DNA of 64,000 bases, taken from assembly GCA_950295325.1 (NCBI GenBank), contig OX485807.1, positions 47,088,440-47,152,439 on the forward strand, read 5' to 3'. Under the pieces are notes generated by a model that was not told where the DNA came from, searched no databases, and saw only the letters and a program-made list of their open reading frames with translations. Below are positions 44,456-55,813 of this stretch, piece after piece (the first letter of the stretch is position 1; every line of letters begins with the position of its first letter). This DNA comes from Polytrichum commune (lineage: Eukaryota; Streptophyta; Polytrichopsida; Polytrichales; Polytrichaceae). The translations under genes and the position numbers were made by a program.

Positions 44456-47137
44456 TAATTATACATAACTCCCATAAAATGAATTCCTCATCTTATTGTA
44501 GGATGAAGTCTTTTTACAAAAATCATCAAATTATAATTTGATTAATGACCAAGAACATTGATCTAAATGTACCCATATCTATAAAAAAAAAATTTATAGC
44601 CAATACAATTATAATATGGTCGTATTTTCATTGAAATCTATGCGTTTGCAATAATTTGTTCATGTGCACTTTTACATATTGAATTGCACTTTCAACGAAA
44701 CCGGTGTTTTGTACAAACTATCGCATGGACCATAAAAAGTTTACCATTGCACCTTTATGGGTTAAGTGGTCTAGTAACTAGTTCATCCCAATTCATCCCA
44801 ATTCAAATACACTAGAATAATTTGGGGTCAATAACCCGGCTTTAGGGGTTCATTGGCTAAGCATAGTAACCCACATGCTCTAAAATAATAATCGGTGTTT
44901 TCACCCTCCCCTTGGTGGGTATCACAAAAAAAATTCTCTTTTATCCTATGTGACCATGTTTGTGGAGAAGAATATTGTGCAAGTGCATGAAATTTTGGTG
45001 ACAAGACCTAGGACACAACATAATGTATAGGAACATGCGCTATAAAGGCACAATTCACTTTGTGAGCTCCAAAGTCATCGAAACAATAAAAAGAGAAATT
45101 TCGACTTTGAGATTGAACATACTTCCTGTAGGGTGGACTCTTCATACCATGTACGAACTAACATGAGTGTAAAAAGGGGTATTATTTGATGCATTAATAT
45201 ACATTTTTTATATAAGAGAGAGGCAATGTTTTTTCTCTATGATCCAATTTAGTCAACTATGCAAGGTTCAACTCTTCTAATCCCAAGCTATCACTGGCTG
45301 AAACAAAATCATTTCTTAAGAAGCCGCCCTGTACAACCCAACAACTGTCTATTAGTAGAGAGTAAACTGTAAACATATCTTTACCAAGAAATACAGGCCC
45401 AAGACCCACTTTATTCCGCCACCGATTTGAGCAATTTTTTACACCAACACGAGCACCCTTGCGACCATCTTCACCACCTTGCACTAGGCCCGAAACCAAT
45501 ACACCTCATTAAACCACGTGTGGAATCGAGGCTTCCGGGTTGTGCTCGGCACCAATGATCGGGGAGAACTGGCAATTAGTTACAGATGAACCGGTTGAGT
45601 TTGAGAAATGACCAGTTGAAGTTGGAGACTGCAAGAGAATCACCGATCATTTTGGAGCAATTTATGGAATATACCTCAAATTAATATAGAAACACTGAAG
45701 GATGTCAACACATCACCGGTTGGAGTTGCAAACACTAGGATCTCAACCGATTATGCCCCAAAAATCTCCCGGATCACTGCTCGGCACTCTTAGCTCGGGC
45801 GGCTGTGAGCCCAATTATGTGCCCACATTTGAATTTAACCTTAGGAATGTCAAAATCTTAGAGTTTGCATATGTTTTGAGTTAGTGGAAAAGTCAAAAGG
45901 ATTAAAATCTTAAAGTTTAGATGGAGTAGCGTTAAGGTTGCAAAAACTAGGAAGTATTAATAGAAAAAACTAAAAAAGAATTAGAGGAAGTAATCTAGGG
46001 CCAAGCCACAACTTAGGGGCCAAGGAGGCTAGGGAGGAAGTGTCTCTTTGATTAAAGGGGACCTATGGTGATAAGGTGAGGCTGCTGGATTTCTGGGACT
46101 CTCGGGAGGGGTCCCTGGTAGGCTCGAGAGGGGCTCCCTAAATACCCCCGACGAGCGTTGCAGCTGTCAGGCTCGGAGGCCAGGTTCGGTGGGGTTCATT
46201 TTTCTGGCCCTCCCCGTTTTGGCCCCTTGGGGATTTTTTTTGGTTTTTTTGTTGCTAAATTTGGGTCCTGCGGCCCCAAATTACTCTAGGAAGCCCCCTA
46301 TGAGATTAAGTAAGGCCCCACCCAATTAAAAAAATAGGGGGCAAGTTTTACCCCAACCCTGCCACCCCCTCCCGAACCTAGCCTCCCAGCCACGCTCGAT
46401 GGGGGTTTTTAGGCAGATCCGGCTCGAGAGGGGTCCTCATTCAAGGGGAGAAAAAAAAAAAAAAGGGAGGCGACCGGGGAGGCGGACCTACTAGATTAGA
46501 CAGGATGATGTTGAGAGGCGGAGGAAGGAGTCGCGCTCATGAGAAGTGTGGGCCAAAGGCTAAAGATTGACACGCGCTGCCCACGCTCTGGATGATGCTG
46601 CAGGATCATGGAACAGAGGCCAGAGGAGGAAGGAATGGAGAGGAGAACTTCAGCTTACCGTGCTCTTGTCCGTACTCCTGCTCTCGGACACTGTCATCAA
46701 GGGGAAAAGCAAGGTATCCCGAGGCCAACGTGGATCGGCATTTTCGGAGGCGACAGACTTCACAACGATGATAATGAACCGGAGCCACCAATCTGGTAAA
46801 AAGGATATACGAGCCTCACCAAGGGAGAGCAGCAGCAATGGAGCAGTGACGGTGATATTTTGAGGGCTCATCTGGCAACCAGATGAAGTAAGGATTGGCC
46901 AGACAAGCTGCTGGAGAGCGTGAGGAGGCGGAATGATGGATTGGGTGGATGAGGCATTGCAGGGGGTTCATCAAGCACCGAAGGAGGAAGCTGCACTCGA
47001 ATTGATACAAGAGGTGGGCGGACCAGGAGCTGTGTGGATGCAGGTGTGTGAGTAGGCGAGCGAGTAAGGTTGATGGTTCGCCAAGAATTTTTCGGTGAGG
47101 AAGGAGACGAAGCTAGGAGGAGAATCAGAATGCAGCT
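44456..47137. other. Intergenic DNA, no gene recognised
   Basis: AT-rich to about 45.5 kb, then more GC-rich with a poly-A run near 46450. Several short frames overlap on both strands at 46.6-47.0 kb without recognisable domains. This GC-rich segment is the copia target region and continues at 54320. Confidence 0.5.
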
Positions 47138-47142
47138 GTAAC

Positions 47143-47334
47143 TATTGGAAGGTAGTGTTAGGTTGCATCGGTGACATTGTCCCATATGGGTTGTCACGGC
47201 TGGTCCTAACCTACACATATAAATAAAGGCATAAGGGGAGGAGCTAATTACTCTCTCCATTGTATGCAATCCTTGTGTGTTGTGTTCTACCTTTCTACGC
47301 TGATGTCTTTGCTTTCTCCTCTCATTTCCCAATA
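47143..47334 (+). repeat. Copia 5' LTR
   Basis: TATTGG...CCAATA ends. A TATA box (ATATAAATAAA, 47216-47226) gives a likely start about 30 bp downstream. Upstream is a nested dyad: GTTAGG (47157), GTGACA (47171), CCCATATGGG (47181-47190), TGTCAC (47192), CCTAAC (47205). Confidence 0.93.
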
Positions 47335-47348
47335 GGTTATGGGCCCAC
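47335..47348 (+). promoter_or_regulatory. Copia primer-binding site (half-tRNA type)
   Basis: GGTTATGGGCCCAC follows the LTR directly. It is complementary to the anticodon stem-loop region of initiator Met-tRNA (GUGGGCCCAUAACC in plants), not its 3' end. It closely resembles the site of Drosophila copia, where a cleaved tRNA half is the primer. Confidence 0.85.
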
Positions 47349-47579
47349 TTTGCTTTAGAGCTTAGAGATTAGCTTAGGAGGAGGTAGGAGAGAGTCGGAT
47401 CTGATCGGAGGCGATTTGAAGGTGTTTCAAGCTTTTGGTGGAGTTTTGGAGTTTTTGGAGCATTTTTGGAGCGCCTTGGAGCATTCTTGGACACTTGGAC
47501 CAGCGTGGAGGATACCTTAGGTTGAGGTTCATTGTATCTTGAGTGTTTATGTGAGATCGATTCGCATTTTGAGGGTTTG

Positions 47580-49955
47580 AGGTGATTAGAGTTCCAAAAG
47601 GCTTTGTTGTGGCTTTTTGATGGTTATGTAGTTATTAAGCTTAGTTTTGGAGTGGAAAGGTGCTGACTTGAGAGATCCATCCATTCTATGCTTACTTTGA
47701 GGTGTTTTGAGTTCCAAAAGGCTTAGTTGTGGCTTTTTGATGGTTATGTAGTTATTAAGCTTAGTTTTGGAGTGGAAAGGTGCTGACTTGAGAGATCCAT
47801 CCATTCTATGCTTACTTTGAGGTGTTTTGAGTTCCAAAAGGCTTAGGTGTGGCTTTTTGATGGTTATATAGTTATTAAGCTTAGTTTTGGAGTGGAAAGG
47901 TGCTGACTTGAGAGATCCATCCATTCTATGCTTACTTTGAGGTGTTTTGAGTTCCAAAAGGCTTAGTTGTGGTTTTTTGATGGTTATGTAATTATTAAGC
48001 TTAGTTTTGGAGTGGAAAGGTGCTGACTTGATAGATCCATCCATTCTATGCTTACTTTGAGGTGTTTTGAGTTCCAAAAGGCTTAGGTGTGGCTTTTTGA
48101 TGGTTATATAGTTATTAAGCTTAGTTTTGGAGTGGAAAGGTGCTGACTTGAGAGATCCATCCATTCTATGCTTACTTTGAGGTGTTTTGAGTTCCAAAAG
48201 GCTTAGATGTGGCTTTTTTGATGGTTATGTAGTTATTAAGCTTAGTTTTGGAGTGGAAAGGTGCTGACTTGAGAGATCCATCCATTCTATGCTTACTTTG
48301 AGGTGTTTTGAGTTCCAAAAGGCTTAGTTGTGGCTTTTTGATGGTTATGTAGTTATTAAGCTTAGTTTTGGAGTGGAAAGGTGCTGACTTGAGAGATCCA
48401 TCCATTCTATGCTTACTTTGAGGTGTTTTGAATTCCAAAAGGCTTAGTTGTGGGTTTTTTGATGGTTATATAGTTATTTGGCTTAGTTTTGGAGTGGAAA
48501 GGTGCTGACTTGAGAGATCCATCCATTCTATGCTTACTTTGAGGTGTTTTGAGTTCCAAAAGGCTTAGTTGTGGCTTTTTGATGGTTATATAGTTATTAA
48601 GCTTAGTTTTGGAGTGGAAAGGTGCTGACTTGAGAGATCCATCCATTCTATGCTTACTTTGAGGTGTTTTGAGTTCCAAAAGGCTTAGTTGTGGCTTTTT
48701 GATGGTTATATAGTTATTAAGCTTAGTTTTGGAGTGGAAAGGTGCTGACTTGAGAGATCCATCCATTCTATGCTTACTTTGAGGTGTTTTGAGTTCCAAA
48801 AGGCTTAGTTGTGGCTTTTTGATGGTTATGTAGTTATTAAGCTTAGTTTTGGAGTGGAAAGGTGCTGACTTGAGAGATCCATCCATTCTATGCTTACTTT
48901 GAGGTGTTTTGAGTTCCAAAAGGCTTAGGTGTGGCTTTTTGATGGTTATATAGTTATTAAGCTTAGTTTTGGAGTGGAAAGGTGCTGACTTGAGAGATCC
49001 ATCCATTCTATGCTTACTTTGAGGTGTTTTGAGTTCCAAAAGGCTTAGTTGTGGTTTTTTGATGGTTATGTAATTATTAAGCTTAGTTTTGGAGTGGAAA
49101 GGTGCTGACTTGATAGATCCATCCATTCTATGCTTACTTTGAGGTGTTTTGAGTTCCAAAAGGCTTAGGTGTGGCTTTTTGATGGTTATATAGTTATTAA
49201 GCTTAGTTTTGGAGTGGAAAGGTGCTGACTTGAGAGATCCATCCATTCTATGCTTACTTTGAGGTGTTTTGAGTTCCAAAAGGCTTAGATGTGGCTTTTT
49301 TGATGGTTATGTAGTTATTAAGCTTAGTTTTGGAGTGGAAAGGTGCTGACTTGAGAGATCCATCCATTCTATGCTTACTTTGAGGTGTTTTGAGTTCCAA
49401 AAGGCTTAGTTGTGGCTTTTTGATGGTTATGTAGTTATTAAGCTTAGTTTTGGAGTGGAAAGGTGCTGACTTGAGAGATCCATCCATTCTATGCTTACTT
49501 TGAGGTGTTTTGAATTCCAAAAGGCTTAGTTGTGGGTTTTTTGATGGTTATATAGTTATTTGGCTTAGTTTTGGAGTGGAAAGGTGCTGACTTGAGAGAT
49601 CCATCCATTCTATGCTTACTTTGAGGTGTTTTGAGTTCCAAAAGGCTTAGTTGTGGCTTTTTGATGGTTATATAGTTATTAAGCTTAGTTTTGGAGTGGA
49701 AAGGTGCTGACTTGAGAGATCCATCCATTCTATGCTTACTTTGAGGTGTTTTGAGTTCCAAAAGGCTTAGTTGTGGCTTTTTGATGGTTATATAGTTATT
49801 AAGCTTAGTTTTGGAGTGGAAAGGTGCTGACTTGAGAGATCCATCCATTCTATGCTTACTTTGAGGTGTTTTGAGTTCCAAAAGGCTTAGTTGTGGCTTT
49901 TTGATGGTTATATAGTTATTTGGCTTAGCTTTGGAGTGGAAAGGTGCTGAGTTGA
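47580..49955 (+). repeat. 120-bp tandem array in the copia leader
   Basis: About 20 head-to-tail units of 120-121 bp between the primer-binding site and gag; the last is partial. Variants recur at a distance of 1082 bp (nine units), for example TGATAGATCC at 48030 and 49112 and a TTATTTGGC variant at 48476 and 49558. So 47581-48662 and 48663-49744 are two copies of a nine-unit block. 120 is divisible by three, which keeps a spurious minus-strand frame open. Confidence 0.97.
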
Positions 49956-50070
49956 GTGTGTGAGAACCTTGAATTAATTCCAAAGTTTAAAATCATTTTC
50001 TAAATTTCCTTGAGGGTTTCTAAGCCCTTGTACTACATTGAGTGAGTGGGAGCTTGCATTCGGTTTGAAA

Positions 50071-53000
50071 ATGGCTTCTAGGGAAAACGATGGACTTATA
50101 TCGGTTGACAAGTTCGGTGGCGAGAACTTCAACCTCTATAAGTTCAAATTGGAGATGGCCATGTCCACCAAAGATCTTTGGGAGATCGTGGATGGTTCGG
50201 AGTTGCCACCGCCTTCTACGGCGAGCGACGAAGTCAAGAAGGCGTACGAGCGACGATGCAAGAAAGCCTTCGCCATCATTGCCATGAGTTTGGTGGACAA
50301 GGAGTTGGCGCACATCAAAGGATGCAAGGGACCCGCGGAAGCGTGGAAGACCTTGTGCAACATCCACGAAACCAAAAGCTTGTCCAACATCTTGTTCATA
50401 AGGCGCAAGTTCTTCACCATCAAGATGGACGAGGGCGACGACATCCTCACGCACATCAACAAGGTAAAATCTCTTGCGGACCAACTCACGTGCTTGGAGG
50501 TGCCTATGAAGGACAAGGACGTGGTCATGACCTTGCTCGATAGCCTACCGCCCTCGTTCGAGCATTTGATCACCGCATTGGAGACGCGCCCCATTTCGGA
50601 GCTCAAGTTGGACTTCATCACCGCACGTTTCATGCACGAGGTGTCCAAGAGGAAGGAGAAGGAGCCTCAAGGCGACGATGCGGCCATGTTGTCCCGCCAA
50701 CATCGAGCGTTCGACAACAACGAGAGGCGCGGCGACGGCCCGAGGTGCTACAATTGTGGTAAGTTGGGCCACATTGCTCGTAATTGTCGAATGAAACACA
50801 AGGCGAACGCAAACATGGCAAGGTCGAGTGATGATTTTGCATTTGTAGCGAGAGATGGGACGTCTAAAACGTCCGCCACTAGATGGATCGTGGATTCGGG
50901 GGCCTCGCAACACATGACACCACATAAGCATTTTTTTGACACTTACGAACCCGTCACGGGTCGCAAAGTGTTTATGGGTGATAACGGCATGGTAGATGCC
51001 GTAGGCAAAGGCTCCATACTAGTGGAAACCCGCGTGAAAGGCCGTGTGCGGAGCATTAGAATGCACGACGTGCTTCATGTGCCGAAAATGCATTCCAACT
51101 TGCTTTCGGTGAGCAAGCTCATTTCGAGGGGTTTGAAAGTGCATTTCAACTCGTTGGGATGCGTGGTGAGGGCGAGCAACGGCGAGATGTTGGCCGTGGC
51201 GTCGTTGGAGTCCAATTTGTACCAATTGGACACCAACGTGTTGAATGGGGCCGAAACGGGCTCTTTGGCGCATTCCGAGGCCAACTCGCATCCTTTGGAG
51301 CTTTGGCACAAGAGGTTGGGGCATCTCAACGCCAATAGCGTGAAAATGCTCCAAAGCATGGTGAGCGGGATGGACGTGGGAGCGGCGCAAGGTGACGTGC
51401 ATTCCTTCGCATGCGAAGGATGTGTGGAGGGCAAACAAGCGAGGCGACCATTCCCCACGGACGGAGGCACCCGCGCCACCAAGATCTTGGAGCTCGTGCA
51501 TTCCGACGTGTGCGGGCCGATGAAAACGGCGTCCATTGGAGGCGCAAGGTATTTTCTCACCTTCATTGACGATTTCTCACGCAAGATTTGGGTGTACGTG
51601 CTCAAGTCCAAGAAGGAGGTGTTGGCAAGGTTCAAAGAATGGAAAACCTTGGTGGAGAGGCAATCGGAGCACGTAGTGAAGGTTCTTAGGTCGGATAACG
51701 GGGGGGAATACATTTCAAAGGCATTTGATGATTTCTTGAGCAAACATGGCATTGCACGGCAAACCTCCTCACCTTACACGCCGCAACAAAACGGCGTGGC
51801 GGAGCGAGCCAACCGGACCATCGTGGAGATGGCACGGTCCATGATTCATGCCCAACGCCTCGGCCACGAATTTTGGGCGGAGGCGGTGTGCAATGCGGCG
51901 TACGTACGCAACCGGTGTCCGACCAAGGCGGTTGAAGGAATGACACCCGAGGAGGCGTGGAGCGGGAGGATGCCGCACGTGTCGCACATGCGGGTGTTCG
52001 GATGTGTGGCTTACGCGAAGGTGCCGGATCAAAGGCGAACGAAGTTGGATGCGAAGGGCGTCAAGTGTTTGTTCCTCGGATATTGCGAAGGCACCAAGGC
52101 GTATCGGCTCATGTGCTTGGAGACGAAGAAAATCATCAAGAGTCCGGACGTGGTGTTTTTCGAGGACAAAACGCATTTGGAGGATTGTCCAAGTGGGAGA
52201 GTTGATGAAGTACCGACGGTGAAGGTGGACATATCTCCCAAATCCGAAGCGGAGGAGTTGGAGGCGAGCGGCGACGTTTCGGAGCCGGACGAGGAGGAGC
52301 CGAACATTGAGGACGAGTCGGAGGCCGAAGTACCGGCCGCGAAATCCACTCGTAGCGCGGAGGCATCGAAACTTAACGCCGGTAAGAGAACCGCAACCAA
52401 ACCACCTCCACCACCGCAAGATGGCAATGAGACCATAGGCAATTCTAGGTATCCGGATAGGCCACGCAAACCTCTTGGGGAATGGTGGAAGAACCACATT
52501 CCGCAACCCGAAGACGATGAGCACGCAAACATAGCAATGGTTGGGGAACCTAGAAACTTGAGAGAAGCATTTGAATCGAGTGATGCGAGCGAGTGGGAGT
52601 CGGCTATGCAAGAGGAGTACGAATCTCTCATAGCCAACGCCACGTGGGAGTTGGTTCCATTGCCGAAGGGCCGCAAGGCCGTGAAATGCAAGTGGGTGTT
52701 TCGCACGAAGAAGGATGCCAACGGTACGGTAGTTCGGTTCAAAGCGAGGTTGGTGGCCAAGGGGTGCTCGCAAGTGGAAGGTGTGGATTTCAGCGAGACT
52801 TTCGCACCCGTGGCCAAATTCAACACCATTAGGGTCATCCTCGCAATGGCGGCGGCCATGGGCTTGGAGATACATCAAATGGACGTCAAGACCGCATTCT
52901 TGAACGGCGAATTGCACGTGGTCATCTACATGGAGCAACCGGAGGGGTTTGTCCAAAAAGGCCGAGAGCACCTCGTATGCAAGTTGGGGAAATCGCTCTA

Positions 53001-54135
53001 CGGATTGAAGCAATCCGGACGAGCGTGGTACGAGTGCATTCACATATTCTTTGTGAACAAAGGCTTTACGAGGAGCCATGCGGACCACTCGTTGTACGTA
53101 TTACAAACTTGCCACTACATTGTGATCGTAATCATATATGTAGACGACCTCATCATCTTGGCAAGCAACGTGGACGTGATCAACGAGTTGAAATCTAGCC
53201 TCGAGAAGGAGTTCGAGATGAGCGACCTCGGCGAGTTGCATTTTTTCCTCGGAGTCCATTTCGAGCGGGATAGGAGGACGCGCACCATCACCATGCATCA
53301 ACGAAGCTACATCGAAACCATTTTGGAGCGATTCGGCATGAGTGATTGCAAGCCCATCTCAACCCCGCTCGACACCAAGACCTCATTGGCGAAGCTTTCG
53401 GAGGAGGAATACGAGAAGCATTCACACGAAATGAAGGACATTCCGTACCAAAGGGCGGTCGGGTCGTTGATGTACGCAATGGTGGCCACGAGACCGGACC
53501 TCGCATTCGCGGTAAGCGTGGTAAGTCGGTTTATGTCGCAACCGGGTCCGATGCATTGGATGGCCGTGAAACGAATCATGAGATACTTGAAAGGCACCAT
53601 TGATATGAGGTTGCGCATCGGAGGACAACACATAAACCTTAAAGGTTATTCGGACGCGGATTGGGCCGGCGATGTGGAAAACCGAAGGTCTACCTCCGGA
53701 TACGTTTTCTTCGTTGGAGACGGGGCCGTGACGTGGAATAGCAAACGACAACTAACGGTGGCTCAATCCACAATGGAGGCGGAGTACATGGCCATGAACC
53801 GATGCACGAGGGAGGCCATTTGGCTAAGGCAACTAATGGAGGATGTAGGTTGTGCACAAGAGGAGGCGACGACCATGATGTGCGACAACCAAGGTTCTAT
53901 GGCATTAGCAAAGAACCCAACCAACCATGATAGGTCAAAACATATAGATGTGCAACATCATTTTATTAGAGAGAAAATTGAAAACAATGTTGTAGAGCTA
54001 GAATATTGTCCAACGCAATATATGGTAGCGGATATTCTTACAAAGGCTTTAGCGAGGGATAGGCATGAGATGTTAAGTGAAATAATGGGGTTGGAGTACA
54101 ATGCCACCTCGCAAAGTGGGAGTATTGGAAGGTAG
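50071..54135 (+). CDS. gag-pol: Copia Gag-Pol polyprotein
   Basis: 1354 aa from ATG 50071. Gag of the UBN2 type (FGGENFNLYKFKLEMAM), zinc knuckle CYNCGKLGHIARNC (about 225), retropepsin DSGASQH (about 273), integrase with GAG-pre-integrase HKRLGHL (about 410) and the catalytic D, D, E (HSDVCGP about 477, RSDNGGEY about 540, the GVAERAN Glu about 574), RT with MDVKTAFLNG and YVDD (about 1022), RNase H with SDADWAG (about 1192), EAEY and DN. Integrase before RT is the Ty1/copia order. No stop or frameshift. The last codons lie inside the 3' LTR (stop 54133-54135). No separate gag stop is seen, so the Gag:Pol ratio must be set another way. Confidence 0.97.
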   Translation: MASRENDGLISVDKFGGENFNLYKFKLEMAMSTKDLWEIVDGSELPPPSTASDEVKKAYERRCKKAFAIIAMSLVDKELAHIKGCKGPAEAWKTLCNIHETKSLSNILFIRRKFFTIKMDEGDDILTHINKVKSLADQLTCLEVPMKDKDVVMTLLDSLPPSFEHLITALETRPISELKLDFITARFMHEVSKRKEKEPQGDDAAMLSRQHRAFDNNERRGDGPRCYNCGKLGHIARNCRMKHKANANMARSSDDFAFVARDGTSKTSATRWIVDSGASQHMTPHKHFFDTYEPVTGRKVFMGDNGMVDAVGKGSILVETRVKGRVRSIRMHDVLHVPKMHSNLLSVSKLISRGLKVHFNSLGCVVRASNGEMLAVASLESNLYQLDTNVLNGAETGSLAHSEANSHPLELWHKRLGHLNANSVKMLQSMVSGMDVGAAQGDVHSFACEGCVEGKQARRPFPTDGGTRATKILELVHSDVCGPMKTASIGGARYFLTFIDDFSRKIWVYVLKSKKEVLARFKEWKTLVERQSEHVVKVLRSDNGGEYISKAFDDFLSKHGIARQTSSPYTPQQNGVAERANRTIVEMARSMIHAQRLGHEFWAEAVCNAAYVRNRCPTKAVEGMTPEEAWSGRMPHVSHMRVFGCVAYAKVPDQRRTKLDAKGVKCLFLGYCEGTKAYRLMCLETKKIIKSPDVVFFEDKTHLEDCPSGRVDEVPTVKVDISPKSEAEELEASGDVSEPDEEEPNIEDESEAEVPAAKSTRSAEASKLNAGKRTATKPPPPPQDGNETIGNSRYPDRPRKPLGEWWKNHIPQPEDDEHANIAMVGEPRNLREAFESSDASEWESAMQEEYESLIANATWELVPLPKGRKAVKCKWVFRTKKDANGTVVRFKARLVAKGCSQVEGVDFSETFAPVAKFNTIRVILAMAAAMGLEIHQMDVKTAFLNGELHVVIYMEQPEGFVQKGREHLVCKLGKSLYGLKQSGRAWYECIHIFFVNKGFTRSHADHSLYVLQTCHYIVIVIIYVDDLIILASNVDVINELKSSLEKEFEMSDLGELHFFLGVHFERDRRTRTITMHQRSYIETILERFGMSDCKPISTPLDTKTSLAKLSEEEYEKHSHEMKDIPYQRAVGSLMYAMVATRPDLAFAVSVVSRFMSQPGPMHWMAVKRIMRYLKGTIDMRLRIGGQHINLKGYSDADWAGDVENRRSTSGYVFFVGDGAVTWNSKRQLTVAQSTMEAEYMAMNRCTREAIWLRQLMEDVGCAQEEATTMMCDNQGSMALAKNPTNHDRSKHIDVQHHFIREKIENNVVELEYCPTQYMVADILTKALARDRHEMLSEIMGLEYNATSQSGSIGR
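54112..54122 (+). promoter_or_regulatory. Copia polypurine tract
   Basis: CAAAGTGGGAG directly before the 3' LTR, the expected plus-strand primer. It also encodes part of the Pol C-terminus. Confidence 0.85.
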
Positions 54136-54314
54136 TGTTAGGTTGCATCGGTGACATTGTCCCATATGGGTTGTCACGGCTGGTCCTAACCTACACATAT
54201 AAATAAAGGCATAAGGGGAGGAGCTAATTACTCTCTCCATTGTATGCAATCCTTGTGTGTTGTGTTCTACCTTTCTACGCTGATGTCTTTGCTTTCTCCT
54301 CTCATTTCCCAATA
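54123..54314 (+). repeat. Copia 3' LTR
   Basis: Same 192-bp sequence as the 5' LTR, no difference seen on reading. Followed by target copy GTAAC. Confidence 0.93.
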
Positions 54315-54319
54315 GTAAC

Positions 54320-55365
54320 AAGGGAGGGGCAACGAAGCGGGCTAATTGGCAATCAGCCACACACCACATTGGAACCCCACCAACCGCCTCCTGCTACTTG
54401 GACAACCTGCATTCGGTTCGCATCTCGAATTTCACTTCAGCCTTCCAATCGGTGCGGAGGGTTGTGTTGTCGCTCTCTGGAGGTCAGCAGCAGAGTCGCC
54501 AATTCCATTCGAGGAAGCGAGGAGCCTTGCCGAAGTCGCAGGCGAGGGAGGAGATGCAGGTGGGCAGATTTGATTGCCTGCAACGCAAGCTGCTGGGCGG
54601 AAGTTGAGCTTGCGGGCAAGTTACATGGTCGGAGTGAATTCAATAGGGCAAGCTGCATAGGAGAGGGAGGGGTTGAGCTGGGAGCTCACCTCTACTGCGG
54701 TTGACTCACCCACCAAGGGCGAAGCCTGGAGGGAGGTGCCTAGGTCGTGGCATCAATTACTAGCTGGTTGCTTAATTAGCAAGACAATCTAGGTAGGTTT
54801 TGCCCGAATTCTCCGCTTGCGAAGGAGGGGGAATTTAGGCTAGGATGTGGTGAGAATTTGATTGGTTCAACGGTGTCAACAATGTTTGGGTTCCAAGTAT
54901 TTATGAATGTTTGAGGTCCAAAACATAATAAAGGGGAGGTGTCAAGTACACCAATTCATTATTGAAGTGGACAGAGGTTACACACTCTTGTAAGCATTTG
55001 ATAAACCTCTGACAGGGGGATCCTTCACCCAGACCACGACGTAATTAAGGGTGGGGGTGATCCTGGCTCACAACGGCCATGACCTCCGAGCCAAGAATAG
55101 GATGAGTCGAGGTTCTTTTTTTCTTTTTTTCTTTTCTTTTTAGGATAGAAGGCCGACGACCAACGCCAAAGCACAGGAGGCAGTTGACCACCTGACAAGT
55201 TTTCCGTCAAGTAGAGAGGAGACTTCACATCCGGGAATCAAACCGCCAACCTCTTCCTTGAGATTTGGGTATCTCTCCACCATCATCCGGAAGTTTAGGG
55301 TCATCCTGGACCTAGGGTGAGTTAAGTAAACATCGACATGGTCACTGGGGCATTCACTTTAATCA
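54320..55365. other. Copia target region, no clear gene
   Basis: GC-rich DNA continuing from 46.5-47.1 kb. At 55030-55300 the minus strand carries GGTTTGATTCCCGG (B-box-like) downstream of TGGTGGAGAGATACC, and an A-rich tract, so a SINE fragment is possible. No gene supported. Confidence 0.4.
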
Positions 55366-55813
55366 GTGATCACAAACACCTCAAAAAAAAGTAAGCGAGT
55401 GACACACACCCCAATTCCTTTACCCTTTTCTTTCTTTCATTCTTTCTTTTTTGCGTACACTTGCAGTATTGTCACGATGAACAAGGAGATCTGGCAAATA
55501 GTTACAAGTGAGTTGGTTCATTTTCCAAAGTTGTTGATTCAGAAACAAACTTTATGCAATGCAACAAATTGTATGTCAAGAGTTGTCCACTTATTATGCT
55601 TGCATCCCTTAAACGGATACATAATCTCATATTCACCCAACAAATGTCCTCAATGAGAGACCCTCTTACTCATAACGATGAGCAATGACAAAATTTGCTT
55701 ATTTCATTGATGACACAAAGTCAGAGTTGGCTTATGCTCTTTCTGATGAACTTCAAAGTGCTCACTTGTTCAAGTTCCAACTACCATTTGGGGCATGTGT
55801 AATACATGTATAA
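55366..55813 (+). pseudogene. Decayed gene fragment related to 3062-3187
   Basis: 55477-55656 reads MNKEIWQIVTSELVHFPKLL and onward to a stop. After a frame break, 55697-55813 reads YFIDDTKSELAYALSDELQ to a stop. The second part is homologous to the remnant in the duplication. The family is unknown. It lies just before duplication copy 2 and may mark an older duplication of the same locus. Confidence 0.35.

Larger units (their letters stand above)
47143..54314 (+). mobile_element. Intact Ty1/copia LTR retrotransposon
   Basis: 7172 bp with 192-bp LTRs (47143-47334 and 54123-54314) that appear identical, a 5-bp target duplication GTAAC (47138-47142 and 54315-54319), a primer-binding site directly after the 5' LTR, a single open Gag-Pol frame and a polypurine tract (AAAGTGGGAG) against the 3' LTR. 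LTR ends are TATTGG...CCAATA rather than TG...CA. Identical LTRs and an unbroken frame point to a very recent insertion that may still be competent. Confidence 0.95.

Noticed and set aside
47586-49983. Long minus-strand frames with a 40-residue repeat (LKTPQSKHRMDGSLKSAPFH)
   Set aside because: Produced by the 120-bp array, whose period is a multiple of three; they lie antisense in a retroelement leader.
54240-54704. 154-codon frame across the copia 3' LTR border
   Set aside because: Half LTR, half target DNA; no protein features.
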